A stretch of DNA of 41,197 nucleotides from Chitinivibrionales bacterium. GTDB lineage: Bacteria; Fibrobacterota; Chitinivibrionia; Chitinivibrionales; JANQEN01. Every line of letters begins with the position of its first letter. Within the stretch, counting starts at the first letter, position 1. A program made the translations under genes and the position numbers. Below, piece by piece: positions 24,985 through 33,303 of the stretch. The stretch is taken from positions 1-41,197 of the forward strand of contig JANQEN010000093.1 in the NCBI GenBank assembly GCA_028278335.1. The letters run 5' to 3'. The notes beneath the pieces were generated by a model. The model ran no database searches. It saw only the letters and a program-made list of their open reading frames with translations, and had not been told where the DNA came from.

Positions 24985-25722
24985 TTGAAAAAACGTGATC
25001 AGGACGAATACTTAGAACAGCTATGGTATATGAAAGAGAATGGGTGTAGTGACATTGCTGTTCTTAAAGAAAATGTACACCTCGACTACACTGATACAAT
25101 GGTCGACATATTAAAAGATAAAAGCTTTGTAAATCTTTCACGGGAATCACAAACCATCTCGCTTACCGAGAAGGGTGAAGTGTACGCACGGCAAGTCATT
25201 CGAGCACATCGCTTAGCTGAACGTTTGATAAGCGATGTCTTTGGTGGTGATTTTGAAACTGGTGCTGGAGAATTTGAGCATACCATAACACCAGCCCTTG
25301 TTGATGGTATCTGCACTTTACTTGGGCACCCACGGGAGTGCCCCCATGGTAAAAGAATTCCTAAGGGTGAATGCTGCAAACGCCTTGCCACTACTGCACA
25401 AACATCTGTCATTCCCTTGTCTGAGCTTACTGTCGGTCAATCAGCTAAAGTTTCCTATGTACAGTGTAAAAGCGATCAACAAATGCACCGTCTTCATGGT
25501 TTACAGATTCGTCCAGGAGTTTTAGTCAAATTGCATCAGAAGTATCCTACTATTGTTATTGAGTGTGAAAATATGAGCATCGCCCTTGACGAGGAGGTTG
25601 CCTCAAACATCAAAGTATGGACAACCGACGAGATAATGACTCAGCAGGGTAGTCAAAAGAGAGGTACTGGGCTCTTTGCAGGGCTTGGTGCTAAAGTACG
25701 ACGGAGGCGACGCGGCCGCTAA
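24985..25722 (+). CDS. DtxR/MntR-type regulator fused to a FeoA domain
   Basis: A 245-aa protein. It begins with a winged helix (about 5-70), then the DtxR-type dimerisation and metal-binding domain (about 70-150) with RAHRLAERL, EFEHTITPALVDGI and CPHGKRIPKGECC, then a FeoA-like SH3 domain (about 155-220) and an Arg-rich tail ending RRRRRGR. A TTG at 24985 is taken as the start since AAAGGAG ends 8 bp upstream; an ATG further up lies deep inside feoB. It may act as an iron- or manganese-dependent regulator, and the SH3 domain may also serve FeoB, since no separate feoA lies nearby. Fur and a DtxR relative thus share one operon. Confidence 0.85.
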   Translation: MKKRDQDEYLEQLWYMKENGCSDIAVLKENVHLDYTDTMVDILKDKSFVNLSRESQTISLTEKGEVYARQVIRAHRLAERLISDVFGGDFETGAGEFEHTITPALVDGICTLLGHPRECPHGKRIPKGECCKRLATTAQTSVIPLSELTVGQSAKVSYVQCKSDQQMHRLHGLQIRPGVLVKLHQKYPTIVIECENMSIALDEEVASNIKVWTTDEIMTQQGSQKRGTGLFAGLGAKVRRRRRGR

Positions 25723-25756
25723 GGCCAACAATTTCTTACCATTATTATTACTATTT

Positions 25757-26548
25757 CTATGATGAACAGAGCTTTTTAATCACGCCTATGCTCTCACAAA
25801 TCTTGTCCTTATCTTCAAACTCCAAAACCACATGATCCAATAGATTTCCCGTGCTCTTGATTAATTGAAAAATCTTATCGTAAGGGATTATTCCCTGACC
25901 AATAGCACACCAGTCCTCACGATCCTGATTGGCATCTGTAACATCAATACAATGCAATATCAACGGGTACTTTATTTGTGCAAGAGACTTAAGGATTTTA
26001 TTAGCTAGATTAAGGGAGTTATGATTAGAAGCTATTTCCTTGATAAAAAGTCTCGGTATATCAAATACTGCACATACATTCAACCCAATCTCTTTTGCTT
26101 TTGAGATGAGGTGGCAATATTTCGAAACATTTTTGTTAATAGCAGAATAATTAACATGATAATTTTCTATGCCCACAGAGAGCCCCCGGCCATGTAACGT
26201 CTTAATACATTGAATAGCTTCATCAAAAGTAGTGGCTTCATCAAAATGCACAACAACCTGTTTCTTTTTTTCAAAGACAAGCACAGCACAAGCAGCTTCA
26301 ACTATGGCTGGTGTGAGATCTCGCCTATTCAAAAAGCCTGGCAAATGACAGGTAACTGTAATATGGGAATCTTTAGTTACAATCCTCACCTTCTCCTGTA
26401 ACAGCTTATCTTTCAAGAGAGTCTCATTCAAATAGAGTTGAACAAGAGGTATCTCATTTTTTATAGCAAAGTCAAGCGTGTCCAAAGGGTCCCACGCTTG
26501 TAGCTTTGATACCGAGGTTGCAACACCGATTACCATTGAGGACATCAT
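25757..26548 (-). CDS. Sugar phosphate isomerase/epimerase-like TIM-barrel protein
   Basis: A 263-aa protein of the xylose isomerase-like/AP endonuclease family 2 fold. Potential metal ligands follow the family order: HFDEATT, GIENYHVN (Glu), the His of LHCIDVTD, and LEFEDKD near the end. A TTG at 26605 would add 19 residues that do not look like part of the barrel, so the ATG at 26548 (before MSSMVIGVATSV) is chosen, although its ribosome-binding site (GGGA) is weak. It is monocistronic, converging with the DtxR-FeoA gene and divergent from hemW. The substrate is unknown; family members act on sugars, hydroxypyruvate or inositol derivatives, or serve as nucleases. Confidence 0.65.
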   Translation of the reverse strand: MMSSMVIGVATSVSKLQAWDPLDTLDFAIKNEIPLVQLYLNETLLKDKLLQEKVRIVTKDSHITVTCHLPGFLNRRDLTPAIVEAACAVLVFEKKKQVVVHFDEATTFDEAIQCIKTLHGRGLSVGIENYHVNYSAINKNVSKYCHLISKAKEIGLNVCAVFDIPRLFIKEIASNHNSLNLANKILKSLAQIKYPLILHCIDVTDANQDREDWCAIGQGIIPYDKIFQLIKSTGNLLDHVVLEFEDKDKICESIGVIKKLCSS

Positions 26549-26641
26549 AGATTTTCCCAAATATGATTCACCACAAGCCAATAACTTCTGCCTTCTGAAA
26601 AACAATACGTAAATATATTTTGTGTCTGCTTATTGATTTTG

Positions 26642-26670
26642 TTGTTCTTAAATTTATCATTATTTCTAAT
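26642..26670 (+). promoter_or_regulatory. Promoter directly before hemW
   Basis: TTGTTC (26642-26647), 17 bp and TCTAAT (26665-26670). Only five bases separate the -10 box from the ATG at 26676, so the transcript should start at or next to the start codon. No ribosome-binding site is present. Confidence 0.45.
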
Positions 26671-26675
26671 GTTAC

Positions 26676-27824
26676 ATGACTAAAACAAGCTCTTTTTCAC
26701 TGTATGTTCATATTCCCTTTTGTAAGTCAAAATGTCGCTACTGCGACTTTTATTCAATTCAGCACAACAGCGCTCTTGTTGATCGATTTATCACTTCTAT
26801 CCTTAAAGAGCTTACACTTTTAGACAAGAAGTTCAATCTTCGAGCTAAAAAGGTGAACACGCTCTATTTTGGCGGTGGCACCCCATCTCTTTTATCTGTC
26901 GCTCATTGGGACCAACTATATCACGGTATATCCTCCTTCCTTTTATTTCCAAATCTTCAAGAATCGTCACTGGAGTGTAACCCCGACTCTTTTTCCAAAG
27001 CTAAAGCATCACGTTGGTTAACAAATGGGATAAATCGTTTGTCTCTTGGAATCCAATCCTTACAGGATCGTGAGCTTTCATTATTAGGACGAGTCCATAA
27101 CCGAAGACAATCCCTTCAGCTATTGAGCCACCCCTGCTTAAACCAATTTCCTGATATAAATGTAGATATTATGTATGGTATACCTGGCCAAACAGTTAAA
27201 TCATTCAAACAAACACTCAATACGTTTCTCTCCTTTGATTGTCTCAGCCATGTCTCTGCTTATCAACTCACTCTCTCGGGAAACACACCATTTCATCGCC
27301 ATAAAAAACTCCTACCACTTCCCTCTGAATCAGAGGTTGATGCAATGAACAACCTTCTCATCACTCAATTGTCCAATCATGGATTTAAACGATATGAGGT
27401 CTCGAACTTCTCAAAACCTAGCAGGGAGTGTAAGCACAATGTAGCCTATTGGGATCACTCCTCCTATATTGGATTGGGTCCCTCAGCTCACTCCTTTATT
27501 GATAATCAACGCTTTGCTAATGATGCATGTCTTGATTCATATTGTTCACAAGTATCCAAAGGGGCTCTTCCTCACGTCATGCATGAGTATATTGATAAAA
27601 CAAAATTGGAAAGAGAAGTTATCTTTTTAGGATTACGGACAGCTAGAGGTATTGATGAAAATCGTTTTGAAGAGCTAGTTGGACCTCCCTTTGCTACACC
27701 TCACAGAAAAAAGCTTTTAGAAACCCTGCAACAAAGTGGGCATATTATATATAACAGACCTTATTGGCAACCAACAAACAAGGGACTTGACTGTGCCGAT
27801 CCGATCGCAAGAAAGCTTATCTAA
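26676..27824 (+). CDS. hemW: HemW-like radical SAM protein
   Basis: A 382-aa radical S-adenosylmethionine protein. The [4Fe-4S]-binding CxxxCxxC motif is CKSKCRYC (Cys 16, 20, 23); the GGGTPS segment (FGGGTPSLL) and the family signature HNVAYWDHSSYIGLGPSAHSF are present. The HNxxYW sequence is tied to heme binding in HemW, a heme chaperone long misannotated as oxygen-independent coproporphyrinogen oxidase; true HemN has an N-terminal extension absent here. The message is probably leaderless. It is a single gene between divergent and convergent neighbours; its stop lies 9 bp from that of the ClC gene. Confidence 0.88.
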   Translation: MTKTSSFSLYVHIPFCKSKCRYCDFYSIQHNSALVDRFITSILKELTLLDKKFNLRAKKVNTLYFGGGTPSLLSVAHWDQLYHGISSFLLFPNLQESSLECNPDSFSKAKASRWLTNGINRLSLGIQSLQDRELSLLGRVHNRRQSLQLLSHPCLNQFPDINVDIMYGIPGQTVKSFKQTLNTFLSFDCLSHVSAYQLTLSGNTPFHRHKKLLPLPSESEVDAMNNLLITQLSNHGFKRYEVSNFSKPSRECKHNVAYWDHSSYIGLGPSAHSFIDNQRFANDACLDSYCSQVSKGALPHVMHEYIDKTKLEREVIFLGLRTARGIDENRFEELVGPPFATPHRKKLLETLQQSGHIIYNRPYWQPTNKGLDCADPIARKLI

Positions 27825-27833
27825 CGTACCTTG

Positions 27834-29867
27834 TTAAGAAAGCAGAAACTGTTCTATATGCTCCTCTTTTCCACCGAGCAAAAGAGTATCTCCCTCACGA
27901 AATACATAGGTACCACCAGGTGTGACCAGTCGTGGCTCTTTTCCTTGCTGCTTCTCCTTGACAATAAGTACAGACACATCATACCGTTTACGCAACTCTA
28001 ACTCGCCAATACTTTTTCCTACAATCCAACGGGGGACCAACTCCTCAACAATGGTCGTTGTGCCACCAAGATAGAGTCGCTTGGATTCATCCAACGTTTG
28101 AATCTGTGCGCCAAGCTCTATTGCGATATTCCTATTGGCAACTTCAAGATTGTATTGTCGAATGATATCACTCATAATAAGAGAGCCAACTAAAACACCG
28201 CTATCATTTACAACAGGGAGTCTGTCAAATCCAGTTTTAGCAAAGAGATTAATAACAGCATCTAAATTTTGTGTGATTTTTACTGGGATCATTGTCTGCC
28301 GTAAGTCTGCCATTTTCACTTGCTCCTTAAGCGAATCTGGATCTGATAAAATGTGTTTTATATCATGGAGCGACACCATCCCGGTAAACTTAGACTCTTT
28401 ATCAATAGTAAAAATAACATTCCTATGTTTCTTTAAAGCAAGGCTTAATAAATCCTCCATTGAACAGTCATCCACAATTTTCGACTCATCATGACGCAAC
28501 ACATCCTTTACACTAATAGCACGAAGAATATTTAAGTCTTCCCCCTGATGAACCTGGATTCCACGACGAATAAGTTTTCTGGTGTAAATTGACAAAGAGC
28601 TACATTTGCGTGAAATAAAGGTCGAGGCAACAACCGTAAACATAAGCGGGATTATAATACCATAATTATTGGTCAACTCAATTAATATGATTATGGCTGA
28701 CAGAGGAGCCAATGTACAGGCGCCATTGACCGCAGCCATGCCTACCAATGCATAAGCCCCAAAAGGGCCGGACATGTGAGGGAAAAAGATGTTTACTACA
28801 TAACCATAGGCACCACCCAGCATGGCTCCAATAAATAGTGAAGGGGCAAAAATTCCTCCCGATCCACCGGAACCAATTGTAACGCCGGTGGTTATTATTT
28901 TAAGCACTGCAAGTAAGATCATGATCTTAATGGTAAACTGGCCATCAAACATAAGGCGAATATTGTCGTATCCTACACCCATGATATGAGGAAAAAGGAT
29001 GGCCACACCTCCGACCAAAATACCACCAAGAGCTGGTCGTATCCAGGGAGGTAATTTAATCTTCTCAAAAAGATCTTCTATGCTATAAAGGCTTTTTGAA
29101 AAGAGAAATCCAAAGAAACCCGCTATTACACCTAAAAGCAAATAGAGTCCAAACTCCCAAAGGGAAACCATTTGAAAAGGGGGGAGTACGAATTCAATCA
29201 CATTGCCATGGAAATGGTGGGCAATAGCAGTTGCAGAAACTGCAGATACAATAATCGGTGTGAAAGCGGTCAGCCCAAAGTCACTAACAATAAGCTCTAA
29301 AGCAAATAGGGTTCCTGCAATTGGCGCATTAAAGGTCGCTCCAATACCTGCAGCAACACCACATCCAACTAGAGTCTTTAGCTGGATCGGTGTCACTCTA
29401 AAAAACTGGCCAATAGAGGACGCTAAGGCCGCTCCTATCTGAACAATTGGTCCTTCTCGCCCCACAGACCCACCACTGCTGATAGAGACTGCCGAGGCGA
29501 GTGTCTTTACAAACACTACGATTGGCCTAATAATACTGTTTCGAGTAATCACTGCAGCAATAACTTCAGGAACCCCATGCCCTTTAGCCTCACGGGCAAA
29601 GAAGTAAATCATAGGCCCAACGATTATTCCTCCAATAGCAGGCGTAACCAGTCGCTTTAGCCAAGAGACTGAGAAGAGAGACTCACAGGACATGTCCGGT
29701 GTACTCCAAAATAGTGCCTGTAAAAAAAGGATCAGTTTCTTAAAAAGAATTGCACCAAATCCTCCCAAAACACCAACCAACACAGCAAGTAAAATGGTTT
29801 CACCAGCAGGGGTCAATGTAAAAAAACGTAATGCCTTCCGTCGCAAAGTATGTCGTGATAGTTTCAT
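27834..29867 (-). CDS. ClC chloride channel/transporter with CBS pair and TrkA_C domain
   Basis: A 677-aa membrane protein. The ClC core (about 20-430) has GREGP (136-140) with the gating Glu 138, GATFNAPIAGTLFALE, and GSGGSGGIFAPSLFIGA. The selectivity loop reads GHGVPEV, with His where canonical chloride ClCs have Ser in GSGIP, a substitution that should alter the central anion site. Two CBS domains (about 450-570) follow and should bind adenine nucleotides, then a TrkA_C/RCK_C-type module (about 595-677, with VGKSIGELELRKRYDVSVLIV). AAGGA precedes the ATG. Both regulatory parts are cytoplasmic, so transport is likely gated by two types of ligand. Whether it is a channel or a proton-coupled exchanger is not settled by the sequence. 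Confidence 0.88.
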   Translation of the reverse strand: MKLSRHTLRRKALRFFTLTPAGETILLAVLVGVLGGFGAILFKKLILFLQALFWSTPDMSCESLFSVSWLKRLVTPAIGGIIVGPMIYFFAREAKGHGVPEVIAAVITRNSIIRPIVVFVKTLASAVSISSGGSVGREGPIVQIGAALASSIGQFFRVTPIQLKTLVGCGVAAGIGATFNAPIAGTLFALELIVSDFGLTAFTPIIVSAVSATAIAHHFHGNVIEFVLPPFQMVSLWEFGLYLLLGVIAGFFGFLFSKSLYSIEDLFEKIKLPPWIRPALGGILVGGVAILFPHIMGVGYDNIRLMFDGQFTIKIMILLAVLKIITTGVTIGSGGSGGIFAPSLFIGAMLGGAYGYVVNIFFPHMSGPFGAYALVGMAAVNGACTLAPLSAIIILIELTNNYGIIIPLMFTVVASTFISRKCSSLSIYTRKLIRRGIQVHQGEDLNILRAISVKDVLRHDESKIVDDCSMEDLLSLALKKHRNVIFTIDKESKFTGMVSLHDIKHILSDPDSLKEQVKMADLRQTMIPVKITQNLDAVINLFAKTGFDRLPVVNDSGVLVGSLIMSDIIRQYNLEVANRNIAIELGAQIQTLDESKRLYLGGTTTIVEELVPRWIVGKSIGELELRKRYDVSVLIVKEKQQGKEPRLVTPGGTYVFREGDTLLLGGKEEHIEQFLLS

Positions 29868-30134
29868 GCTTCTTGTTCCTTAATATTGGGAGCTCTTCAT
29901 CCAATGCCAATTGAATCAAATCAATCTTGATATTATCAACCAAGCCCCCCAAACGGTGAATTATCAAAAGGGCTATAAATTACATAGAGAGAAAAATAAT
30001 TTCAAGTATTATTCGGTTGTGTTCAGTAAAAATATTATGATTAATGATTCTAATTTCTGCTTTCAAATAAGGTCATTACATATTTTATATATAGCCTTTA
30101 AGGAACATGCCCACAGTGGAAGAACTATTATAAA
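29868..30134. other. Divergent intergenic region
   Basis: An A+T-rich stretch between the ClC gene and the 59-aa gene. It contains a 75-codon open frame at 29911-30138 without a ribosome-binding site or recognisable protein character, which I do not accept as a gene. No repeats of note. Confidence 0.4.
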
Positions 30135-30163
30135 TTGACTAATGTTTAGCACAATCATACAAT
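30135..30163 (+). promoter_or_regulatory. Strong promoter of the 59-aa gene and STAS operon
   Basis: TTGACT (30135-30140), exactly 17 bp and TACAAT (30158-30163), each one base from consensus. The predicted start near 30170 leaves about 5 nt before the ATG at 30175. Confidence 0.65.
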
Positions 30164-30174
30164 AAAAACGACAT

Positions 30175-30354
30175 ATGACCGCCCTAGTAATTTTGCTTGT
30201 TCGAATTCTGTTACTAATTTTTGTGATTCGTTTTATTGCATCACTTTTTTCGAAAAAGCAGCCTCAAGTAAAAAAAGGTAGTCGACAAAACATTAAGCGT
30301 TACGCTGCAAAAACAAATTCAATAGAAGACGCTGATTTTGATGAAGTTGAATAA
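30175..30354 (+). CDS. Small membrane protein, 59 aa
   Basis: An ATG at 30175 opens a 59-codon frame ending in TAA at 30352-30354. The product starts MTALVILLVRILLLIFVIRF, a single hydrophobic helix with one Arg inside, continues with a basic stretch (SKKQPQVKKGSRQNIKRYA) and ends acidic (EDADFDEVE). This hydrophobic-basic-acidic layout suggests an inner-membrane protein with a cytoplasmic tail. It lies directly behind a strong promoter and 39 bp ahead of a STAS-domain gene. The ribosome-binding site is poor, which fits near-leaderless translation. I recognise no family. Promoter position, composition and operon setting support it being real. Confidence 0.6.
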   Translation: MTALVILLVRILLLIFVIRFIASLFSKKQPQVKKGSRQNIKRYAAKTNSIEDADFDEVE

Positions 30355-30393
30355 AATTCTTGAGATAAAAAGTTTAACAAAAGGTGACCAAGA

Positions 30394-30738
30394 ATGAAAC
30401 TTGATATCACAAGTAAAGATAAATTTAAAATTGTCTCTATTTCAGGAAAAGTTGACTGGGAAAGCGCCCGTTTGCTTGACCACAAAATTAAAACTATTAT
30501 TGAAGAAGGATTCTATCATATAGTCTTTGACTTGAATAATGTGAAGTTTATCTGCAGTGGTGGCATTGGTGCGCTTATTTATAATCTAAACAAAGTCAAG
30601 GAGATGGGTGGTGCTATCTATTTAATCTCCTCCAATGAATATGTTAATTACATCTTTGAGACACTCAAATTTAACATCATTTTCGACAAATATATTTTTG
30701 ACACCTACGATGCCTTTGAAAAGAAAATCATGAAATAG
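30394..30738 (+). CDS. STAS-domain protein (anti-sigma factor antagonist-like)
   Basis: A 114-aa single STAS domain of the SpoIIAA/RsbV type. The switch Ser is Ser 55 in KFICSGGIGALI, matching the DSSGLGVL site phosphorylated by partner-switching kinases; the N-terminal strands (FKIVSISGKVDWESA) are also standard. AAGGTGA precedes the ATG. It follows the 59-aa membrane protein gene and precedes manA by 5 bp. No HATPase-type anti-sigma kinase or PP2C phosphatase lies in the window, so partners must be elsewhere. It may act in partner switching on a sigma factor, or in another regulatory or lipid-transport setting. Confidence 0.85.
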   Translation: MKLDITSKDKFKIVSISGKVDWESARLLDHKIKTIIEEGFYHIVFDLNNVKFICSGGIGALIYNLNKVKEMGGAIYLISSNEYVNYIFETLKFNIIFDKYIFDTYDAFEKKIMK

Positions 30739-30743
30739 GATCC

Positions 30744-31859
30744 ATGACCCTACAGGCTTCAAATCACCTACCAATACAATTTAAACCAATCTTTAAAGAT
30801 AAAATCTGGGGTGGTAGAAATTTATATCGAGTCCTCGCAAAGGACCTTCCTCCTGATCTTCCTGTTGGAGAATCCTGGGAGATATCTGGTTATGAAACAG
30901 ATATCTCAGTAGCTACCAACTCTGGGTATTGTGGAAAAACTCTTCAGGAAATCATAACCCATGCACCACAGGACATCCTTGGAATCGGTGCAGAATCTAT
31001 CCCTTTTCCGCTCCTCTATAAATTTATTGATGCTAATGACAAACTCTCTGTTCAGGTACATCCCAATGATCAACAAGTAGCAGAACATGATTGGGGGATC
31101 AATGGCAAAACAGAGTGTTGGTATATAGTTGACGCAAAACCACAAGCTGAAATTATTGTTGGTTTTAATGAAGGGGTTACCAAATCAATGGTTAAAGAGG
31201 GTATTAAGGAGAACACCCTTGGAGAACTCCTTAATAAAATATCGATTCAAAAGGGTGACATGCTCTTTATCCCTTCGCAAACAGTGCATGCGATTCTGGA
31301 TGGGACCCTCCTTTACGAGGTGCAACAGTCAAGCGACATCACTTTTCGACTCTATGACTGGGGACGAGTTGACAAATTGGGCAGCCCTCGTGATCTCCAT
31401 ATCACCGAATCATTGCAGTGTATTAATACAACGTATCACGATGAACACAAAATTTCTCCCCTTGTCCTTGAAGATCATCAGGGTGTCTTGCATACAATTC
31501 GTGTTGCCTGTCGTCATTTTATGTTGGAGGAGTATGATTTTGCCCAAGAAGCAGCTGTGCAACTACAAGAAAAAAAATCATTCTCAGTTATATCTGTGCT
31601 AAATGGACCTATTTCAATAATATCAAACCAATCAGAGGAGCTTCAGCTCTCTACTGGGCAGACTGTTCTAATTCCTGCTGCTCTTAACAGCACATCAATC
31701 ACTATTACAGGCGAAGCGCATAGTACCTGTATACTCTCCTGTGTGCCGGATCTTAAAAAAGATGTCCTGGATCCCCTACAAAAAACTGGGCATTCTGCTG
31801 AATCAATAGCCAAACTTGGTGGACACAAACAGGGAAATGACCTTTTAGATTATCTGTAA
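30744..31859 (+). CDS. manA: Mannose-6-phosphate isomerase (type I-like)
   Basis: A 371-aa zinc enzyme of the cupin fold that interconverts fructose 6-phosphate and mannose 6-phosphate, feeding GDP-mannose and surface polysaccharide synthesis. Seen: FKDKIWGGRNL, VGESWEISG, the zinc-binding LSVQVHPNDQQ and KTECWYIVDA, IPSQTVHAIL and YEVQQSSDITFRLYDWGR. Length and motifs resemble the Bacillus-type ManA rather than the longer enterobacterial form. TAGGA lies immediately before the start and the STAS stop is 5 bp upstream, so the two are cotranscribed. It converges with the response-regulator gene with no visible terminator. Confidence 0.92.
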   Translation: MTLQASNHLPIQFKPIFKDKIWGGRNLYRVLAKDLPPDLPVGESWEISGYETDISVATNSGYCGKTLQEIITHAPQDILGIGAESIPFPLLYKFIDANDKLSVQVHPNDQQVAEHDWGINGKTECWYIVDAKPQAEIIVGFNEGVTKSMVKEGIKENTLGELLNKISIQKGDMLFIPSQTVHAILDGTLLYEVQQSSDITFRLYDWGRVDKLGSPRDLHITESLQCINTTYHDEHKISPLVLEDHQGVLHTIRVACRHFMLEEYDFAQEAAVQLQEKKSFSVISVLNGPISIISNQSEELQLSTGQTVLIPAALNSTSITITGEAHSTCILSCVPDLKKDVLDPLQKTGHSAESIAKLGGHKQGNDLLDYL

Positions 31860-31872
31860 GCGAGATAAAACC

Positions 31873-32247
31873 TTACACCTGCTTTTCCAATGATTTGTGC
31901 AAAAGAATCTTATCAATCTCCTTCATAGGAACGGGCTTCTCAAAAAAGATAGCATTGAGTTCAGCAAGCTTTTCAACAGCGATACTTGAAACATAACCAG
32001 AGATCAAGATTCGCGTTGTTCCATTAGAGGCAGCCTCTAAAAGCTCCAGGCCATTTATGCCAGGCATCTTATAATCGGAAATGAGCACATCAATTTTGTT
32101 GCCGCTCTTGATAAAATCCAATGCCTTAAAGGGATCATTGAAAATGTATAGGTTAATATCCAGATCAGAAATCTGAAAATAGTTATCAAATAGTTCGGTT
32201 ATCAACATGTTGTCGTCAACAACCACAATATCTAGCACCGGTGACAT
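31873..32247 (-). CDS. Single-domain response regulator
   Basis: A 124-aa receiver domain with no output domain. Acidic pocket Asp 11 and 12 (VVVDDN), phosphorylation site Asp 58 (LISDYKMPG), Ser 83 in place of the usual Thr (LISG) and Lys 104 (FFEKPV) are all present, so it should be phosphorylated by a histidine kinase, none of which is nearby. Such proteins pass on phosphate or bind targets directly, as CheY does. It is transcribed alone. Confidence 0.9.
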   Translation of the reverse strand: MSPVLDIVVVDDNMLITELFDNYFQISDLDINLYIFNDPFKALDFIKSGNKIDVLISDYKMPGINGLELLEAASNGTTRILISGYVSSIAVEKLAELNAIFFEKPVPMKEIDKILLHKSLEKQV

Positions 32248-32682
32248 AAAATCTTTGCCCTTAAACTGTAGTGTAGTGCGATTATTAGCGGATTTATACG
32301 AGTATTAAATTTTACTCTATTTTTGTTCATAATGCAATCCCTTTTTTCCTATATTACTCTTCGTAAAAGGAAAAATTGGTGGATTTAGCATTTTAAACGA
32401 ATAAATATAGCATTCTTTTCTCCACCTAGGCAATCAATATCTTTATATTTCTGTAGAAATCAGACAATCGAAAGACTCATTGGTACTTTAAATGCTCTAA
32501 GACACATATATATCTATATATCAATATTTTAAAAACAACCGATGATGCTCAACCTTAATGAGATACATCTCCTGATCAAAACAAATGCTTTTATTCTCAA
32601 ATAGATTATGTTAACTCCTGAAAAAAACGGTTAACTATATTAATTGTAATTCATTATTAATCTGATGTGGAAAGGATGATCT
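32248..32682. other. A+T-rich intergenic region with a pair of GTTAACT sites
   Basis: This divergent region of 435 bp has no credible gene. Near its right end GTTAACT occurs at 32610-32616 and again at 32630-32636. Each contains the palindrome GTTAAC, and they are 20 bp apart, about two helical turns, 47-73 bp before the start of the exported protein gene. This could be a tandem operator. I find no firm promoter boxes. Confidence 0.35.
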
Positions 32683-33243
32683 ATGAACAAGACAATAATT
32701 CCTCTGGTGGGCATACTTATAATAGGTATAACAGGACAACTCCTGGCTGCTGACATGGTCCTCAGTGTAAGTAAGGACCAAAACATCGTGCTTAAAGAGG
32801 ACAATACTTGGGTTTTTGAAAATCAGACAAACAAAACTATTGATGAAGATTATACAGTCACCCTGAATGATAATCGCATTGTTCTTATTAGCGCAGATAA
32901 TACTTGGCGCTTTATCGAAAAGGCTGAACTTGAACAAAACAAAGCACTACCAGTAAAGAGAGTTACCTCACAGGGAACAGCGCAGCACCTTGTCTTTACC
33001 GAAGCCTGTGCCGTTGCAAATAAAAAAGCAATAGACAAGGCTACCCAAAAGCTTAAATTATCCCTCAAGGGAAAAAAATTGAATTACACTAAATTGCGTG
33101 ACTGTGTAAGGAGAGTTGAGAAAGATATCGATACATCCAACACCTTTACCAATGGAAAGGGATGGCATGTAAAGATAGGTATGGTTTTGGATGAGGGAAG
33201 TATTCGTGCTGTACTGGATTGTGCTGAAACGAAGAAGAAATAA
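32683..33243 (+). CDS. Exported protein with paired DNTW repeats and an LPP20-like C-terminus
   Basis: A 186-aa protein with a signal peptide (about 1-22, cleavage near LLA-A). The mature N-terminus holds two related segments, IVLKEDNTWVFEN and IVLISADNTWRFIEK, of the kind seen in small exported proteins where a Trp-containing hairpin is repeated (DUF3157-like). The C-terminal 90 residues (EACAVANKKAIDKATQKL onward, with an EGSIRAVLDCAE ending) recall the ligand-free domain of LPP20/FlgT-type envelope proteins. AAAGGAT precedes the ATG. It shares a bidirectional terminator with the sigma-factor gene. Function unknown. Confidence 0.65.
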   Translation: MNKTIIPLVGILIIGITGQLLAADMVLSVSKDQNIVLKEDNTWVFENQTNKTIDEDYTVTLNDNRIVLISADNTWRFIEKAELEQNKALPVKRVTSQGTAQHLVFTEACAVANKKAIDKATQKLKLSLKGKKLNYTKLRDCVRRVEKDIDTSNTFTNGKGWHVKIGMVLDEGSIRAVLDCAETKKK

Positions 33244-33257
33244 TAAGCAAGACCACA

Positions 33258-33300
33258 TAAAACAAAAAAAGGCTCGAGAATCGAGCCTTTTTTTGTTTTA
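33258..33300. terminator. Bidirectional terminator, 20-bp perfect stem
   Basis: TAAAACAAAAAAAGGCTCGA (33258-33277), a GAA loop and TCGAGCCTTTTTTTGTTTTA (33281-33300) are perfectly complementary. The GC-rich upper stem flanked by A and T runs gives an intrinsic terminator in both directions, serving the convergent exported-protein and sigma genes. Confidence 0.95.
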
Positions 33301-33303
33301 GTT

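Noticed and set aside
29911..30138. A 75-codon plus-strand frame between the ClC gene and the 59-aa gene.
   Set aside because: No ribosome-binding site, composition typical of translated A+T-rich DNA, and its end overlaps the strong promoter of the 59-aa gene.
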